Under the pieces are notes generated by a model. It was not told where the DNA came from, did no database searches, and worked only from the letters and a program-made list of their open reading frames with translations. From the NCBI GenBank assembly GCA_020063545.1, contig JAGUUF010000216.1, positions 1 to 6,204 on the forward strand: a DNA stretch of 6,204 nucleotides. Direction: 5' to 3'. Origin of the DNA: Cytophagales bacterium. Its GTDB lineage: Bacteria; Bacteroidota; Bacteroidia; Cytophagales; Cyclobacteriaceae. The position numbers and the translations under genes were made by a program. Below are positions 5,008 to 6,204 of the stretch, piece after piece. The first letter of the stretch is position 1. The number at the start of each line of letters is the position of its first letter.

Positions 5008-6204
5008 ATGAAGAAGTTTCTACTACTAAGCTTCTCGTTGGTTCTTGCGTTCCAGGTATGGGCACAGGAGCGAACGATTACCGGTAAGGTTACGTCCGTT
5101 GAAGACGGAACAGCTTTACCCGGAGTAAACGTGGTTCTTAAAGGAACCAGTTCAGGTACCGTTACGGATGCGGATGGCAATTACCGGTTAGCCGGTGTTC
5201 CGTCAAGCGGAGCGGTGCTCGTCTTTTCATTTATCGGGCTGCAGACCCAGGAAGTTGCTGTTGGAGAACGTTCCGTTGTGGATATTGCCATGGCTGCTGA
5301 CATTACCCAGCTAACAGAGGTTGTAATAACTGGTGTTGGTGTTGCCACGGAAAAGAGGCGACTAGCCATTGATGTTGCATCCGTTAGTGGAAAAAACCTT
5401 GTACCAAGTGCGGTTGCCTCATTAGATCAGGCGCTTCAAGGTAAGATTGCAGGAGCCCAAGTTTTGCTCAATAGCGGTGAACCAGGAGCTGCCGCAAATA
5501 TTCAATTAAGGGGCCTTAACAGTTTAGGAAATGCAAATCCGATAATTTTGTTGGATGGCGTTCAAATTGGCACTGGAAATGCGGCTTCTGCATTGGCCGG
5601 GTTGGATATTTCTAATATTGAACGGGTTGAAGTTGTAAAAGGAGCAGCTGCTGGCATGCTCTATGGAGCTCAGGGGGCAAATGGAGTTATTCAGATTTTT
5701 ACTAAAAAAGGTTCAAGGAATCAACGACTTTCGGTAACCTTAAGTTCGAAAGTTATAAGTGATGAAGTGGTACGAGGTAAACATAATTTGATTGCAGGGT
5801 TGCATCACTATGACACTGATTCGAATGGATTCATTTTAAGTACAGGAGGAGGAACAATTGCTCCCGATCCTGTAACAGGCACCTGGAGTGATCCAGAAGT
5901 AAACTTAACGGCAGATCTTGTTAATGATAAGCCTTACCTTGAGACAACTTTTGATCATTTAGACCAGGTTTATCGCAGAGCTCTATCGCATAATACATCG
6001 CTTAATATTTCCGGTGGAATGAATAACTTCGACTATTCATTCAATGTAAATAATCTTCTTCAGCAAAACGTGAGATTTGGAGATTTAGACCGGAAAAATA
6101 TTGGCGTTAATCTGGGCGTTGAATTAGCTGAAGGATTAACCGTTAGAAGTACTACTCAACTCGTTATTGAAAACGAAAACCTGCAAAGTGGGAACAGGTT
6201 TTCA
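5008..6204 (+). CDS. SusC/RagA-family TonB-dependent outer-membrane receptor, N-terminal part
   Basis: Outer-membrane transporter that normally works with a SusD-like lipoprotein to import glycans, peptides or other large nutrients, powered by TonB. The first 399 residues are in the window and the frame is still open at its end; the family usually has about 1,000. A signal peptide (1-19, MKKFLLLSF to VWA/Q) is followed at once by a carboxypeptidase-regulatory-like beta domain (about 23-97; ITGKV, LPGVNV, GTSSGTVTDADGNY). There is no STN domain, so FecR/sigma-type signalling is unlikely. Then come the TonB-box-like TEVVITGVGV (103-112) and the plug: LQGKIAGAQV (143-152), IQLRGLNSLGNANP (165-178), LLDGV (181-185), IERVEVVKG (204-212) and LYGAQGANGVIQIFTKKG (218-235). 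Barrel strands begin near 240. The plug has EVVKGAAAGMLYG, where many SusC proteins have VLKDASAAAIYG. Substrate cannot be told, and any SusD partner lies beyond the edge. The 3' half is more AT-rich than the 5' part. Confidence 0.95.
   Translation, partial: MKKFLLLSFSLVLAFQVWAQERTITGKVTSVEDGTALPGVNVVLKGTSSGTVTDADGNYRLAGVPSSGAVLVFSFIGLQTQEVAVGERSVVDIAMAADITQLTEVVITGVGVATEKRRLAIDVASVSGKNLVPSAVASLDQALQGKIAGAQVLLNSGEPGAAANIQLRGLNSLGNANPIILLDGVQIGTGNAASALAGLDISNIERVEVVKGAAAGMLYGAQGANGVIQIFTKKGSRNQRLSVTLSSKVISDEVVRGKHNLIAGLHHYDTDSNGFILSTGGGTIAPDPVTGTWSDPEVNLTADLVNDKPYLETTFDHLDQVYRRALSHNTSLNISGGMNNFDYSFNVNNLLQQNVRFGDLDRKNIGVNLGVELAEGLTVRSTTQLVIENENLQSGNRFS

Noticed and set aside
1..6204. Mobile element, CRISPR array, defence system or RNA gene
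   Set aside because: No transposase or recombinase motifs, long terminal repeats, spaced direct repeats or tRNA/rRNA segments were seen. The genes present are housekeeping or common nutrient-uptake genes.

Overview
The window looks like an ordinary chromosomal stretch from a member of the Bacteroidota. A Cytophagales-like organism is my guess, but rank below phylum cannot be settled from this sequence. The evidence is a SusC/RagA-type TonB-dependent receptor, promoters of the Bacteroidota kind (TAnnTTTG at -7) and little or no Shine-Dalgarno sequence before the genes. The class I ribonucleotide reductase is also of the close-to-eukaryotic type found in this phylum. Base composition is near 50% GC in the nrd genes and falls below 40% in the far part of the SusC gene.

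Left part, minus strand (1-3778). Transcription runs right to left: nrdB (3778-2792), a 51-base gap, then nrdA (2740-296), then a clear rho-independent terminator (273-240). Beyond it lies the 5' end of a Gfo/Idh/MocA-type oxidoreductase gene with a Tat-like signal (209-1, cut by the window edge). NrdB makes the diferric-tyrosyl radical and NrdA holds the active site. Together they make deoxyribonucleotides from ribonucleoside diphosphates. All the key residues I could look for are present in both.

Middle (3779-4220). A 442-base divergent intergenic region separates nrdB from rplU. On the minus strand it holds a good candidate nrdBA promoter (3966-3936). This is followed by a leader of about 150 bases in which two GC-rich RNA folds exclude each other. 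On the plus strand it holds a -7 box for rplU (4194-4201), plus several short inverted and direct repeats of unknown meaning.

Right part, plus strand (4221-6204). rplU and rpmA (ribosomal proteins L21 and L27) form a compact operon 13 bases apart, closed by a perfect 15-bp terminator hairpin. After 142 bases, which include a 23-base near-perfect palindrome, a SusC-like outer-membrane receptor gene begins at 5008 and runs off the window end. Its signal peptide, carboxypeptidase-like domain, plug and start of the barrel are visible.

No mobile element, CRISPR array, tRNA or rRNA was seen, and no unknown multi-gene system is evident. The item most worth checking is the structured nrdBA leader.
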